Shown here in pieces: positions 52,358 through 61,254 of a stretch of DNA of 64,000 nt (its first letter is position 1; each line of letters opens with the position of its first letter). A model generated the notes under the pieces. The model ran no database searches and had not been told where the DNA came from. It saw only the letters and a list, made by a program, of their open reading frames with translations. Made by a program: the position numbers and the translations under genes. This stretch comes from Selenomonas sp. TAMA-11512 (GTDB lineage: Bacteria; Bacillota; Negativicutes; Selenomonadales; Selenomonadaceae): positions 2,529,423 through 2,593,422 of the forward strand of contig NZ_AP029018.1 of assembly GCF_037076525.1 (NCBI RefSeq), given 5' to 3'.

Positions 52358-53530
52358 CTATCGCACGCGAATCGAAAGAGAGGTCGCCGCCCCGGAAAGC
52401 ATAATGCCGATGACAAAGATAAACACGGCATCATAGGAGCCGGCAAACATGGAAATGAGATATCCCATGATGATCGGCACGCATACGCCCGCGAGCTGCT
52501 GCCCGAAGATGATGATCCCCGTCGCCGAGCCGACACGGCTGCTTTCCATATACTTCATCGGAATCATGTAGACGATCGCGGAGGAAATACTCGCCAGCAC
52601 CGTCCCCAGTGTCAGCCAGGCAAAGCCGGCGGCAATGCTGTCTGCGCCCAGCATGACGTACATACACACGCAGGTAAGGGCGAGCGCTGCGCCGAGCGTC
52701 ATACACTCCTTCCCCGTGAAATAGCGCTCCAAAAGGTAGGCGCTGAAATTCATACAGAAAAACGATACAACCCACGGAAGCATGGACAGGGCGCCCATTT
52801 CCACCATCGCGAGTCCTTTGACCTCGAGCCAGTACGACGGCAGCCACGCGTTCAGTCCCCAGATAAAGGCGCCCAGCCCGAACTGGATAAACGCCAGCTT
52901 CCACACGAGGACAGAGCGCAGCAAGTCCTTCACGCTTGCCTGCGGCTTTTTCTCCTCGACCTGCTCACGCACATGGTAGAATTTATAGAGCAGGAGTGTG
53001 ATGACAAGGCCGATCGCGCCGAAGAGGAAGAACATCATGCGCCAGCCGAAAAGCGCCGTTGACGCGGCGCAGAAGAGAGCGCCGAACGCCACGCCGGCAG
53101 ACCCCGCCGAGACTTGGAACGCCTTTGCCCTCCCCTGCTGCTCCGGCGGAAAGAGCTCCGTGACCGCGACCGATGTGATGGGGGCGAATCCGCCCTGACT
53201 GAGGCCGAGGAGGAAGCGGACGGAGACGAGGAGAAGGAAGGAGCCCGCGGCTCCCGTCACGCCGGAAAGCACCGCCCAGAGAAAGACGATCCCCAGCAGG
53301 GAGCGGCGCGTGCCGAACCGGTTCGTGAGGAAGCTGCCACCGAGCGTCATCACGGAATACATGCAGAAGAAGCTGCTCATGACAATGCCCATCTCGCCCG
53401 TCGTCAGCGAGAGCTCCTCCCGAATCGAAACGGCGGCGATGTTGACGGCCTGCCGATCCACGTAGCCGAATCCCCACGCAACGAAGATCAGCGCGAGCAG
53501 AAGAGCGCTTCTCTTCTCCGCTTTTGCCAT
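52358..53530 (-). CDS. MFS transporter, anion:cation symporter-like
   Basis: A 390-residue 12-segment major facilitator. YVDRQAVNIAA near residue 24, RFLLGLSQGGFAPITSV near 105 and FPPEQQGRAKAF near 130 resemble the ACS family that imports organic acids. AGGAGATG precedes ATG 53530. Its place between DcuC and the hydrolases makes it the likely importer of the pathway substrate. Confidence 0.9.
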   Translation of the reverse strand: MAKAEKRSALLLALIFVAWGFGYVDRQAVNIAAVSIREELSLTTGEMGIVMSSFFCMYSVMTLGGSFLTNRFGTRRSLLGIVFLWAVLSGVTGAAGSFLLLVSVRFLLGLSQGGFAPITSVAVTELFPPEQQGRAKAFQVSAGSAGVAFGALFCAASTALFGWRMMFFLFGAIGLVITLLLYKFYHVREQVEEKKPQASVKDLLRSVLVWKLAFIQFGLGAFIWGLNAWLPSYWLEVKGLAMVEMGALSMLPWVVSFFCMNFSAYLLERYFTGKECMTLGAALALTCVCMYVMLGADSIAAGFAWLTLGTVLASISSAIVYMIPMKYMESSRVGSATGIIIFGQQLAGVCVPIIMGYLISMFAGSYDAVFIFVIGIMLSGAATSLSIRVR

Positions 53531-53552
53531 ACAATCATCTCCTGTGTATCTA

Positions 53553-54815
53553 TCAGACGAGCACCAGAATCATCATGACGATTCCGGCGACAATGCACGG
53601 AATCGCATTGCGCTTTGTAAGCTCAATCGGGTTGACGTGCGCGAGCTCGGCGCAGATGATCGTGACGCCTGCCACGGGCGACATGCAGCGTCCGAGATTG
53701 CCCGCAGCCTGTACGACAGAACCCATATCCGAGATGCTGAGACCGAACGATGCCGCATGCGGCGTCACCGTGCCGTTAAAGGCAAGCACGGCGGCATTGC
53801 CGGAGCCCGAAATCGCAGCGAGGATGAAAGGACCGAACGTAGCGGAGATCTTCGCGATGGACGTGGAATCCTCCATCGCCGTGATCAGAGCGGATGTGAG
53901 CCCCATCATGTTCATGCCTTCGATGAACATCGCCGCCGCCGCGATGAGGCAGACGATATTCGCAAATCCGCTGCCGTTCCCCTTGAAAAACGCCCCCGCG
54001 AAGCCCTTGATCTCCGGACGTGCCACAAGGAAACACAGGAACGTCCCGAGCAGCATGGCGTTCGTGATGCTGATGGCGGGCAGAATCTTGACGGCGGGAC
54101 TCGCAAGAATCAGGAGAATGATCGGCACGAGCGGGACAACGGCATAGAGCGGATGAATCCGAAACGTCTCTCCCTCCGTCTTCTCCTCCGCGTCACTCAC
54201 CGTATTTCCCACAGCGCCCTCCTTCGTCACCTTCGCGATGACGTACAGGATGAGTGCGGCGAGTACGGCACAAATGAACGCCTTGGGAGCAAAGCCTTGC
54301 AGGATGACCATGATGTCCTCCTGCGCAAGATCCGCAACCTGCACGATGAACGGATTTCCGGGGCTCACACTCGATCCCCACGTGCCGAGCAGCACCGTAC
54401 TCGCCGCCATGGCCGGCCGCACGCCCAGCTTGATGAGCGTCGGGATCAGGATCGTGCCGACCGCCGCAGCAAGCCCCGATGCGCTGAGCAGAGATATATT
54501 GATGAGCCAGACCAGAATGACGGTCGCCGGGATGATGATGAACTTCGCTCGGTTCAGCAGCTTCGTGATCGCCATAACAAGATGCTGGCTGCACCCCGTT
54601 GCGTCCAGAACAGCGCTGAAGCCCATCGTCACACAGATGATCGGCGTCAGCGATGCGTTGACCATCCCCTTTGCAAACGCCTCCAGCGCTACACCCATAT
54701 TTCCGCCGATAAACGCCATCAACAGACCGGAGATCATCAGAACAACGCGTGTTTCATAATTCTTGACGATTGCATAAAACGTCAGAATCACAATGATAAC
54801 GCCGGCAATAATCAT
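53553..54815 (-). CDS. DcuC-family C4-dicarboxylate transporter
   Basis: A 420-residue membrane protein with about 12 segments. The start MIIAGVIIVILTFYAI, GTWGSSVSPGNPFI near 150 and AAISGSGNAAVLAF near 340 match DcuC, which exchanges fumarate, malate and succinate in anaerobic respiration. AGGAGGGG precedes ATG 54815. First gene of the operon, behind a strong promoter. It could export succinate derived from fumarate released by the lyase. Confidence 0.9.
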   Translation of the reverse strand: MIIAGVIIVILTFYAIVKNYETRVVLMISGLLMAFIGGNMGVALEAFAKGMVNASLTPIICVTMGFSAVLDATGCSQHLVMAITKLLNRAKFIIIPATVILVWLINISLLSASGLAAAVGTILIPTLIKLGVRPAMAASTVLLGTWGSSVSPGNPFIVQVADLAQEDIMVILQGFAPKAFICAVLAALILYVIAKVTKEGAVGNTVSDAEEKTEGETFRIHPLYAVVPLVPIILLILASPAVKILPAISITNAMLLGTFLCFLVARPEIKGFAGAFFKGNGSGFANIVCLIAAAAMFIEGMNMMGLTSALITAMEDSTSIAKISATFGPFILAAISGSGNAAVLAFNGTVTPHAASFGLSISDMGSVVQAAGNLGRCMSPVAGVTIICAELAHVNPIELTKRNAIPCIVAGIVMMILVLV

Positions 54816-54856
54816 GCAGAACCCCTCCTGAATAAAATACACTTTCGTCCATATTT

Positions 54857-54910
54857 GGACATATTCCCCTATATGTCCTTTATAGTAGTATGCGGAACGT
54901 TTATTGTCAA
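54857..54910 (-). promoter_or_regulatory. dcuC operon promoter with overlapping operator
   Basis: Minus-strand TTGACA (54905-54910), 17-bp spacer, TACTAT (54882-54887). Immediately downstream, over the likely start point, GGACATAT and ATATGTCC (54857-54864 and 54871-54878) form a perfect inverted repeat around 6 bases. A binder there would block initiation; the divergent regulator at 54995 is the obvious candidate. Confidence 0.8.
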
Positions 54911-54994
54911 CATATATTTACTGTTCTCTCTTTTTATATATTGCCTGTTTCATGTATAATAAAGAAAACAACACTTGTCAAAAGGAGCATGCAA

Positions 54995-56323
54995 ATGAAA
55001 CGCATTGCCGTCGTCAGCAATTCGCCGGACTCCATCGAGCAGATCACGTGCATCAGCGCAAAGATTCTGGGTGTCGAGGCGATAAAATTCGTTCCGCTGT
55101 TATATCACGATCTCAACGATCTGAACGATTTCTTTTCGCAGCATCGTACCAATATTGACGGTTGGATTTTTTCCGGCGAAACACCCTACGCTTTCTTATC
55201 CTCCAATTTCGATGACGTCACACATGCTGTCTACTGCGCGCATACGGGAACGGATATCTACCGCTACTTTCTCCATGCGCTCTATCGCTCACAGAGACAC
55301 GAGCTGCGCGTCTCTGTGGACTTTCCTTCAACGAGCATTGAACAGTATCACGCAATCCTCGCAGAAACGGACGTGCCGACAGACAACGTCCACTTGTTCA
55401 CCTATACGCCGGAAACCCTTGACGCAACGTATCAGGATATCATCCGTCGGCACCTTTCCCTGTGGAAGGACGGTCTCATCGACTGCACATTCACCTCGTC
55501 CAAAAAAATATATCAGGGACTTCTGGAAGAAGGCGTCCACGTCGTACAGATGCGTTCAAATCAGCTGGAGATACGGCAGGCCGCGCTTCTCCTGCACGCC
55601 AAGCTCATGCGGCAGCGAATCCGCAACAGCCAGGTTGCCATCCTCCGTCTGGAGCTCCTCAATCCGGAGCCTTTTCTCTCCGCGCCGGACGGCTCCTTCC
55701 GCCTCCAAATTACAAATCTGAAAATCAAAGAACACGTCCTTTATCTTTGTCAGAAGATGATCGGATGCTATCTCGCGGAAAAAGACAATATATGCTATGA
55801 GATTTTTGCTTCCCGCCATACCATTGAAAGCCATTTGGAGGAAGTCAATACGGCTCTTCAAGTCATCCGGCGCACCCTGGATATGGATATGATCGGCGGC
55901 ATCGGCTATGGCGAGGCCGCATCACGCGCACAGAGCAACGCCCGCCGCGCCATCGCCCACGGCCGCTCACAGCTTCCGGCGCATGCGCTTACGTTGATTG
56001 ACGCCGACGGTACCATCACGGAGAATCCCGGCACGGACGGGAGCCTTTCCTTCTCCGCCGTCTCCGATGATCCGGAGCTCTTACGCCGCTTGGAGGCGGT
56101 CAGCGTCGGCATTCGAAACTATCACAAGATCGTCTCCATTGCCCGCGATATGAGCCGACCGTTTACGTCTGCCGACATCGCTCGACAGATGCAGACGACA
56201 GACCGCAATGCGCGCCGTATTCTCGCCCGGCTCCTCGATGCGAAGCTCATCGTCTGCGTCGGCGAAGAGGCGCTTTCCTCACGCGGCCGCCCCACAAAGC
56301 AATATGCTCTCACCGAGCCTTGA
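54995..56323 (+). CDS. Unrecognised multidomain regulator divergent to dcuC operon
   Basis: A 442-residue soluble protein. The N-terminal sensor-like part (RIAVVSNSPDSIEQITCISA) is followed by a middle domain with MIGGIGYGEAASRAQSNARR and TLIDADGTITENPG, reminiscent of a degenerate GGDEF/cyclase fold. The C-terminal 70 residues form a winged helix (FTSADIARQMQTTDRNARRI, RGRPTKQYAL). AAAGGAG at 54981-54987 supports ATG 54995. I do not recognise the family. Divergent position and HTH make it the likely regulator of the catabolic operon. Confidence 0.7.
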   Translation: MKRIAVVSNSPDSIEQITCISAKILGVEAIKFVPLLYHDLNDLNDFFSQHRTNIDGWIFSGETPYAFLSSNFDDVTHAVYCAHTGTDIYRYFLHALYRSQRHELRVSVDFPSTSIEQYHAILAETDVPTDNVHLFTYTPETLDATYQDIIRRHLSLWKDGLIDCTFTSSKKIYQGLLEEGVHVVQMRSNQLEIRQAALLLHAKLMRQRIRNSQVAILRLELLNPEPFLSAPDGSFRLQITNLKIKEHVLYLCQKMIGCYLAEKDNICYEIFASRHTIESHLEEVNTALQVIRRTLDMDMIGGIGYGEAASRAQSNARRAIAHGRSQLPAHALTLIDADGTITENPGTDGSLSFSAVSDDPELLRRLEAVSVGIRNYHKIVSIARDMSRPFTSADIARQMQTTDRNARRILARLLDAKLIVCVGEEALSSRGRPTKQYALTEP

Positions 56324-56550
56324 TTGCGCGAAGAATTTTTATTCCGTGCGGGAGTTTATTTTCACCGCATGCCATCCGGCAGTGTAAAGGTTACGTGCGT
56401 CTGTCCATTTTTTCAAATCTCCTCGTAAACAGAAAATTCAAAGAACGTAATAAAGCTGCTCTCCCAATTTTCTCTCCTGCATCATCCATGTCGCAATATC
56501 GAGCATGAAAAGCAACCCTCTTTCAAAATGCATATTTTTCAAACTATTGC

Positions 56551-56578
56551 TTGCATAAATCAGCGAATATGGTACAAT
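56551..56578 (+). promoter_or_regulatory. Promoter for the PAS chemoreceptor
   Basis: TTGCAT (56551-56556), 16-bp spacer, TACAAT (56573-56578), 40 bases before the start. The remaining intergenic bases 56324-56550 show no other feature. Confidence 0.75.
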
Positions 56579-56617
56579 AATCCTAGTCACAAAATCAAAT
56601 CATTTGGAGGTAATACA

Positions 56618-57721
56618 ATGGTTGACAAGAACAACGCCTCTGTCGGCGGTGTGCAGGATCTTTCGGAGACGATTCGGGAAATCGTCGCAGGGCATGAGAA
56701 GAACGCGCTTTTCACAAAGCTGCGCGGAAGCGATCCGCATGCCGCCGAGCTGAACGCACTGATCGACTGTGTGAACGAAGAGCTCGAGTATCAGCGCTTC
56801 CGTCTGCGCACGGTCAACGAGGCGGTCAATTCCGGCATGTGGTACATGAAGATCAATCCGGATTTCAGCATCGCGTACGCGATCTGGTCGGATGAGTTCC
56901 GCCGCATGGTCGGCTTCCGCGGCGAGTCGGACTTCCCGAACACCATCGACTCGTGGAGCTCGCGGCTGCATCCGGACGATGTGGATCAAACCTTTTCTTC
57001 CTTCAACGCCTGCATCAAGGATCTCAGCGGACACACGCAGTACGATGTCGACTACCGTCTCAAGGTGCATGACGGCAGCTATCGCTGGTTCCACGCATCC
57101 GGCAACGTCGTGCGCGACAAGAACGGCCATCCCGAGGAGATCATCGGCGTCTTTGTCGACATTGACGCGGAGAAGAAGAATCAGGAGTCGATTGCGGAGA
57201 ATACAGCGCGCAAGGAGAAGTTCTACGGAGAGCTGGAAACCATGCTCGGCAGCCTGTACGCGTCGATTGATGCGATCACGACGAGCGTGAGCCAGACGAC
57301 GGAGCGCACAGTCGAGATTTCGAACGTACAGGAGGAAATCACGAAGGCGGCGGAGGACACGCGCACACAGACGGAAAACACCCTCAAGATGTCCGAGCTC
57401 GTCATGACGATTTCCAAGCAGACGAACCTCCTCGCGCTCAACGCTTCCATCGAGGCGGCGCGCGCAGGCGAAGCGGGACGCGGCTTTGCCGTCGTGGCGG
57501 AAGAGGTCAGCAAGCTCGCCGACAGCAGCCGCGACGCGGCAAGCAAGATCCTCGAGGCGCTCGGCTCGATGGAGAAGGCGGCAAGCCGCATTACGGACCG
57601 CATCAAGTCCATCAACGGCCTGATTGAAAACCAGGCGGAAAATATGAAGGAGATCAGCTCCTCCGTTGAGGAAGCGAAGGCGATGTCGGACAGTATCGAG
57701 GAGCTGTCGAAGAAGCTGTAA
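56618..57721 (+). CDS. Soluble PAS-domain chemoreceptor-like protein
   Basis: A 367-residue cytoplasmic protein without membrane segments. A PAS/PAC domain spans about residues 60-190 ([40 protein letters not shown]). A short methyl-accepting signalling domain at about 210-365 has the conserved tip [25 protein letters not shown] at 56606-56610 precedes ATG 56618. The signalling helices are much shorter than in the receptor at 5343-7076, so it may signal redox or energy state to the flagellar or another pathway. Confidence 0.92.
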   Translation: MVDKNNASVGGVQDLSETIREIVAGHEKNALFTKLRGSDPHAAELNALIDCVNEELEYQRFRLRTVNEAVNSGMWYMKINPDFSIAYAIWSDEFRRMVGFRGESDFPNTIDSWSSRLHPDDVDQTFSSFNACIKDLSGHTQYDVDYRLKVHDGSYRWFHASGNVVRDKNGHPEEIIGVFVDIDAEKKNQESIAENTARKEKFYGELETMLGSLYASIDAITTSVSQTTERTVEISNVQEEITKAAEDTRTQTENTLKMSELVMTISKQTNLLALNASIEAARAGEAGRGFAVVAEEVSKLADSSRDAASKILEALGSMEKAASRITDRIKSINGLIENQAENMKEISSSVEEAKAMSDSIEELSKKL

Positions 57722-57757
57722 TAACCGCATTTGCATATTGCGAATCGGAGACATACA

Positions 57758-57803
57758 AACATCCCCCGCAATCGGCGATGAAAACCGGCTGCGGGGGATG
57801 TTT
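57758..57803 (+). terminator. Terminator after PAS chemoreceptor
   Basis: AACATCCCCCGCA (57758-57770) pairs with TGCGGGGGATGTTT (57790-57803); a short T stretch follows. Confidence 0.8.
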
Positions 57804-57913
57804 CATTGCATTTTGAACTTCTGTGGAAAATGCATCGACGTGGCATGGAGTCACTGTAAGTGATGCATAAAACGATATGCGGCTCACAAAATAACAAAAG
57901 AAGCCGACGCATC

Positions 57914-58276
57914 TCAGAGCGCCTTGTATCCTGCCGGCACGGGCGCGACGACGCTGACGAAGATGAAGTCTTCCGTCCCCGTGTTGCGCAGGCCGTGGCA
58001 CGTGCTCCTGCCCGTGATGATGAGATCGCCCTTTTCGACGGGGACTTCCTCTCCGAGCGCGGGATAAAACACGCCCGTTCCCTGGATACAGACCCAGAAA
58101 TCATCGCCCGCAGGATGCTCGTGCGCCGCTACCTCCTGCCCGGGCTTTACGACCCAGACGGAGCCGCTCGTTGAATCCGTCGTGTAGAACACGGTCTTTG
58201 TCGCCGTCTCTCCCGACTTTGCCACGTCCGCCAGCTTAAAGCGCCGCGCGGCAAAATCCTTCGTCACCTCTGTCAT
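57914..58276 (-). CDS. Cupin-domain protein
   Basis: A 120-residue single-domain cupin. Motif 1 is PGQEVAAHEHPAGDDFWVCI near residue 45; motif 2 is KGDLIITGRSTCHGLRN near 85. Metal-binding histidines are present. Likely a small sensor, isomerase or dioxygenase; not assignable. AGGAGGAATTTC precedes ATG 58276. It lies 11 bases after the OsmC gene, so both are cotranscribed. Confidence 0.88.
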   Translation of the reverse strand: MTEVTKDFAARRFKLADVAKSGETATKTVFYTTDSTSGSVWVVKPGQEVAAHEHPAGDDFWVCIQGTGVFYPALGEEVPVEKGDLIITGRSTCHGLRNTGTEDFIFVSVVAPVPAGYKAL

Positions 58277-58287
58277 GAAATTCCTCC

Positions 58288-58683
58288 TCACGCTACATCA
58301 AAGCAGAACGTATAGTTTTTCCTCACAGTCGGGTGCAGGCTGCGCCCCACGACGCACATATCCTCTAAAATACGCGGAATTTCCGCGCGGGTCGCCTCAT
58401 CGTACTCCTGACGGAGATGAAATACAAGCCGTATCTCCTTTACCCGAAACTCCTCAAAATCCGCCTCCTTGGAGACCTCGATATACGAGCCCGAAAAATC
58501 CAGCCCCTTCTTCTCCAAAGCCATTCCGAGAACCATCTCCGCACAGTCAGCCAAGGCAAGTGCAAGTATATCCGTCGGCAGCACGCGCTCCGCATTGTTT
58601 TCGCACACAATCACCTGGCCCTGTGCGTTCACCTCCACCATCTGATAGCCCTTTCCCAGATACTTCACCATATACTTGCTCAT
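58288..58683 (-). CDS. OsmC/Ohr-family protein
   Basis: A 131-residue protein with the two OsmC redox cysteines: LALADCAEMVLGMALEKKG near residue 47 and DMCVVGRSLHPTV near 110. Family members reduce organic hydroperoxides. GGGAGA precedes ATG 58683. First gene of a two-gene unit with the cupin. Confidence 0.9.
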   Translation of the reverse strand: MSKYMVKYLGKGYQMVEVNAQGQVIVCENNAERVLPTDILALALADCAEMVLGMALEKKGLDFSGSYIEVSKEADFEEFRVKEIRLVFHLRQEYDEATRAEIPRILEDMCVVGRSLHPTVRKNYTFCFDVA

Positions 58684-58859
58684 ACGGAGGGTCTCCCTTC
58701 AATTAATTTGTGCGAATATTTCATATATTATAGCATGAAGGTGGTGCATCTGCAAATGAAAAATAAGACACGGGCTGCCGAAAAACGAATACAGAATCCG
58801 TACACCTTTTCTTCAAGCAGGTCTTGATAGGCACGCACGACAAAGTATCCGCGCAATCC

Positions 58860-59222
58860 TTATCCTTCATCGCGTTTCAGCGACTCCTTGTAAAAAGCGA
58901 TCTTATCATCCAGGTTTTTCATATATTCCTGCCACTTTTGCTGTTCAGAAAGCACATATTCTCTGTGTACTTCCAATATGCCAAGCCGCTCTTCCATCGT
59001 ACTTTCCCCCATATAGCGCAGCTCCGCATAGTGTTTGATATCATCCAGGTGCATACCTGTTTCCTTTAAGCGGCGTATAAACTTTATCCACTCCACATCG
59101 CTTCTCTCATAGTCTCGAATGCCGCCGGAAGTCCGCCGCACACGAAGCAGGCCTCGCTTTTCATAGTAGCGGAGCGTGCTCTCCGGCAGATTCGCCTCTC
59201 TTGCCATTTCCCCGATCAGCAT
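58860..59222 (-). CDS. MerR-family transcriptional regulator
   Basis: A 120-residue regulator with the MerR HTH at the N-terminus (GEMAREANLPESTLRYYEKR, RGLLRVRRTSGGIRDY) and a C-terminal dimerisation coil. No metal-binding cysteines occur, so it is of the drug/stress-sensing kind. Divergent from the carboxymuconolactone decarboxylase-like gene, with an operator inside that gene's promoter. Confidence 0.93.
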   Translation of the reverse strand: MLIGEMAREANLPESTLRYYEKRGLLRVRRTSGGIRDYERSDVEWIKFIRRLKETGMHLDDIKHYAELRYMGESTMEERLGILEVHREYVLSEQQKWQEYMKNLDDKIAFYKESLKRDEG

Positions 59223-59248
59223 GTTCTTATTCCCCTTTTCAAAAAGTC

Positions 59249-59279
59249 TTGACTTAAACCATGGTTTAAGTAGTAGTGT
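59249..59279 (+). promoter_or_regulatory. MerR-type promoter with 19-bp spacer
   Basis: TTGACT (59249-59254) and TAGTGT (59274-59279) are 19 bp apart. The perfect 20-bp palindrome ACTTAAACCATGGTTTAAGT (59252-59271) lies between them, the classic MerR arrangement in which the regulator untwists an over-long spacer. Confidence 0.88.
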
Positions 59280-59310
59280 TAGCGTATAAAAGATTTAGGA
59301 GGTAATACAA

Positions 59311-59700
59311 ATGCAAACATCGCGCTTTTCCCTAGGAGATGAAAACCTAAAGATGATTGACGGAGCCGGCGGAGAGGCCGTCATCCGCTCTTTACAGGAC
59401 ATCGCACCGGACGTCGGCAAGTACATCATCGAATTCGCCTTTGGGGATATCTACTCCAGAGAGGGTCTGTCCCTGGAGGAGAGAGAAATGATCACGATTA
59501 CCAGCTTACTGACGACAGGCGGCTGTGAACCGCAGCTTGAAGTGCACATTAACGGCGCTTTGAATGTGGGCATCACGCCGCAAAAAATTGTCGAGACGTT
59601 TACCCACTGCGTTCCCTATGTAGGATTTCCCAAGGTGTTGAACGCTCTCTTCGTCGCGAAAAAAGTCTTTGCCGAAAGAAATATCTCGATCACGTCCTGA
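59311..59700 (+). CDS. Carboxymuconolactone decarboxylase-like protein
   Basis: A 129-residue protein of the CMD/AhpD-like fold: FGDIYSREGLSLEEREMIT, TTGGCEPQLEVHINGALNVG and VETFTHCVPYVGFPKVLNAL. A single Cys in CEPQLEVH plus a later Cys are present; the AhpD CxxC is not. MerR-linked members are probably thiol peroxidase-like stress proteins. AGGAGG precedes ATG 59311. Confidence 0.9.
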   Translation: MQTSRFSLGDENLKMIDGAGGEAVIRSLQDIAPDVGKYIIEFAFGDIYSREGLSLEEREMITITSLLTTGGCEPQLEVHINGALNVGITPQKIVETFTHCVPYVGFPKVLNALFVAKKVFAERNISITS

Positions 59701-59747
59701 GCTTTCGCCTATATGGATTTTGAAAGCGCGCTGCCTAAAAACGCGCG

Positions 59748-61124
59748 CTATTTTCCTATGCAGAATCGCGAGAAGATCTCGTTCAGCACGTCTTCCGACA
59801 CGGTCTCTCCCGTAACCTCACCGAGGGCCTCCAGAGCGCCGCGCAGATCGATGATGAGAAAATCTTCCGCCATGCTTTGAAAATCTCTCTTCACGGCTTC
59901 GATGTGCGTCTTCGCCTTCTTGATGAGCGCCTCGGTCCGCGCGTCGGAGATGAAGCCGACTGTATCGTCCGGGAGGTTGTCGCGATAGGTGAGCTCCGTG
60001 ACGGCATGCGTGAGCGCATCGATGCCTTCCCCTGTCTTCGTGGAGATCGTGAGCACGCGCTTCCCGCCCGTCCATTCCAGAAGGTCGCTCGCATCCCATC
60101 GGCTGTCGAGATCGGATTTGTTGAGGAGGCAGATCGTTTCCTTTCCTTCCGTCATGGTCAGGATATCGCGGTCGTCCTGTGTCAGGGGGCGCGACGTGTC
60201 GAAAAGGGCCAGGAGGAGCACCGCTTTTTCCGCATGCTCCCGCGCCCGCTCAATGCCGATTGCCTCGACGATATCCTCAGTCGCGCGAATGCCCGCCGTA
60301 TCGATGATGCGCAGGGGGATGCCGCCGAGCTCGGTCATCTCTTCGAGGGCGTCGCGAGTCGTGCCCTCGACATCGGTCACGATGGCTCTATCTTCGCCGA
60401 GGAGCATATTCAGGAGGCTGGACTTGCCGACGTTCGGCCTCCCGATGATGGCGACGGGAAGTCCTTCCTTCAGAATACGTCCCGTGTGAAATGTCCTGCA
60501 CATCGTCTCCAGCACCGCATGGATATGCTCGAGCTTCCCCGTGACCTCCTCATCGGTGAGCTCTTCGACGCCGTCCTCGGGAAAGTCGATAACGACCTCT
60601 AAATGGGCGATGAGGGTCATGAGCTCCTCTCGGAGCGCATGGATCTTCTGTCCGAAATGCCCCGCGAGCTTGCCCTCCGCCATGTGGAGGGAGGCCCTCG
60701 TCGGCGCCGTGATGACGTCCATGACGGCGTCCGCCGCGGACAGGTCGAGCCTGCCGTTCAGAAATGCCCGCTTTGTAAACTCGCCTGCTTCGGCAAGCCG
60801 CGCGCCGCTATCGAGAACAATCGCCAAGATCTCACGAAGCACGACGCTGCCGCCGTGAGACTGTATCTCGACGACATCCTCGCACGTATACGAGTGCGGC
60901 GCGCACATCTTGAGGACGAGCGCTTCATCGACGGTGCTCCCGTCCTCGCGGACGATGTGCCCGTAAAGGGCGCGGCGACTGTCCGCCGATGCGAGGCTCG
61001 TCTTTCCGAAGGGACGAAACATCGCATCGACGAGCTCGACGGATCCCTCTCCGGACAGGCGGATGATACCGATGCCGGCGGAGCCGTGCGCCGTGGCAAT
61101 GGCGGCAATGAGTTCATGCTGCAT
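59748..61124 (-). CDS. mnmE: tRNA modification GTPase MnmE
   Basis: The 458-residue GTPase that with MnmG makes 5-carboxymethylaminomethyluridine at the tRNA wobble position. N-terminal folate-binding domain (AIATAHGSAGIGIIRLSG), helical domain, and an inserted G domain with GRPNVGKSSLLN near 230, GTTRD, DTAGIR and NKSD. The C-terminal FCIGK motif holds the functional cysteine. AAGGAAGGGATGG precedes ATG 61124. Confidence 0.98.
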   Translation of the reverse strand: MQHELIAAIATAHGSAGIGIIRLSGEGSVELVDAMFRPFGKTSLASADSRRALYGHIVREDGSTVDEALVLKMCAPHSYTCEDVVEIQSHGGSVVLREILAIVLDSGARLAEAGEFTKRAFLNGRLDLSAADAVMDVITAPTRASLHMAEGKLAGHFGQKIHALREELMTLIAHLEVVIDFPEDGVEELTDEEVTGKLEHIHAVLETMCRTFHTGRILKEGLPVAIIGRPNVGKSSLLNMLLGEDRAIVTDVEGTTRDALEEMTELGGIPLRIIDTAGIRATEDIVEAIGIERAREHAEKAVLLLALFDTSRPLTQDDRDILTMTEGKETICLLNKSDLDSRWDASDLLEWTGGKRVLTISTKTGEGIDALTHAVTELTYRDNLPDDTVGFISDARTEALIKKAKTHIEAVKRDFQSMAEDFLIIDLRGALEALGEVTGETVSEDVLNEIFSRFCIGK

Positions 61125-61205
61125 AATTCCATCCCTTCCTTCTTATTTGTCCGCCTGATGCACCCGATGCAAAAAATGTGTTTCCTATTGTTCCCGGATA
61201 GACAT

Positions 61206-61246
61206 TCGGCTGCTGCATGGATCGCCACGCAGCAGCCGAGTTTTTT
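61206..61246 (+). terminator. Hairpin between jag and mnmE
   Basis: TCGGCTGCTGC (61206-61216) and GCAGCAGCCGA (61229-61239) form a perfect stem; TTTTTT follows on the plus strand. The flanking genes are on the minus strand, so its orientation is unexpected. It may stop antisense transcription or process the jag-mnmE mRNA. Confidence 0.65.
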
Positions 61247-61254
61247 ATTCAAAT

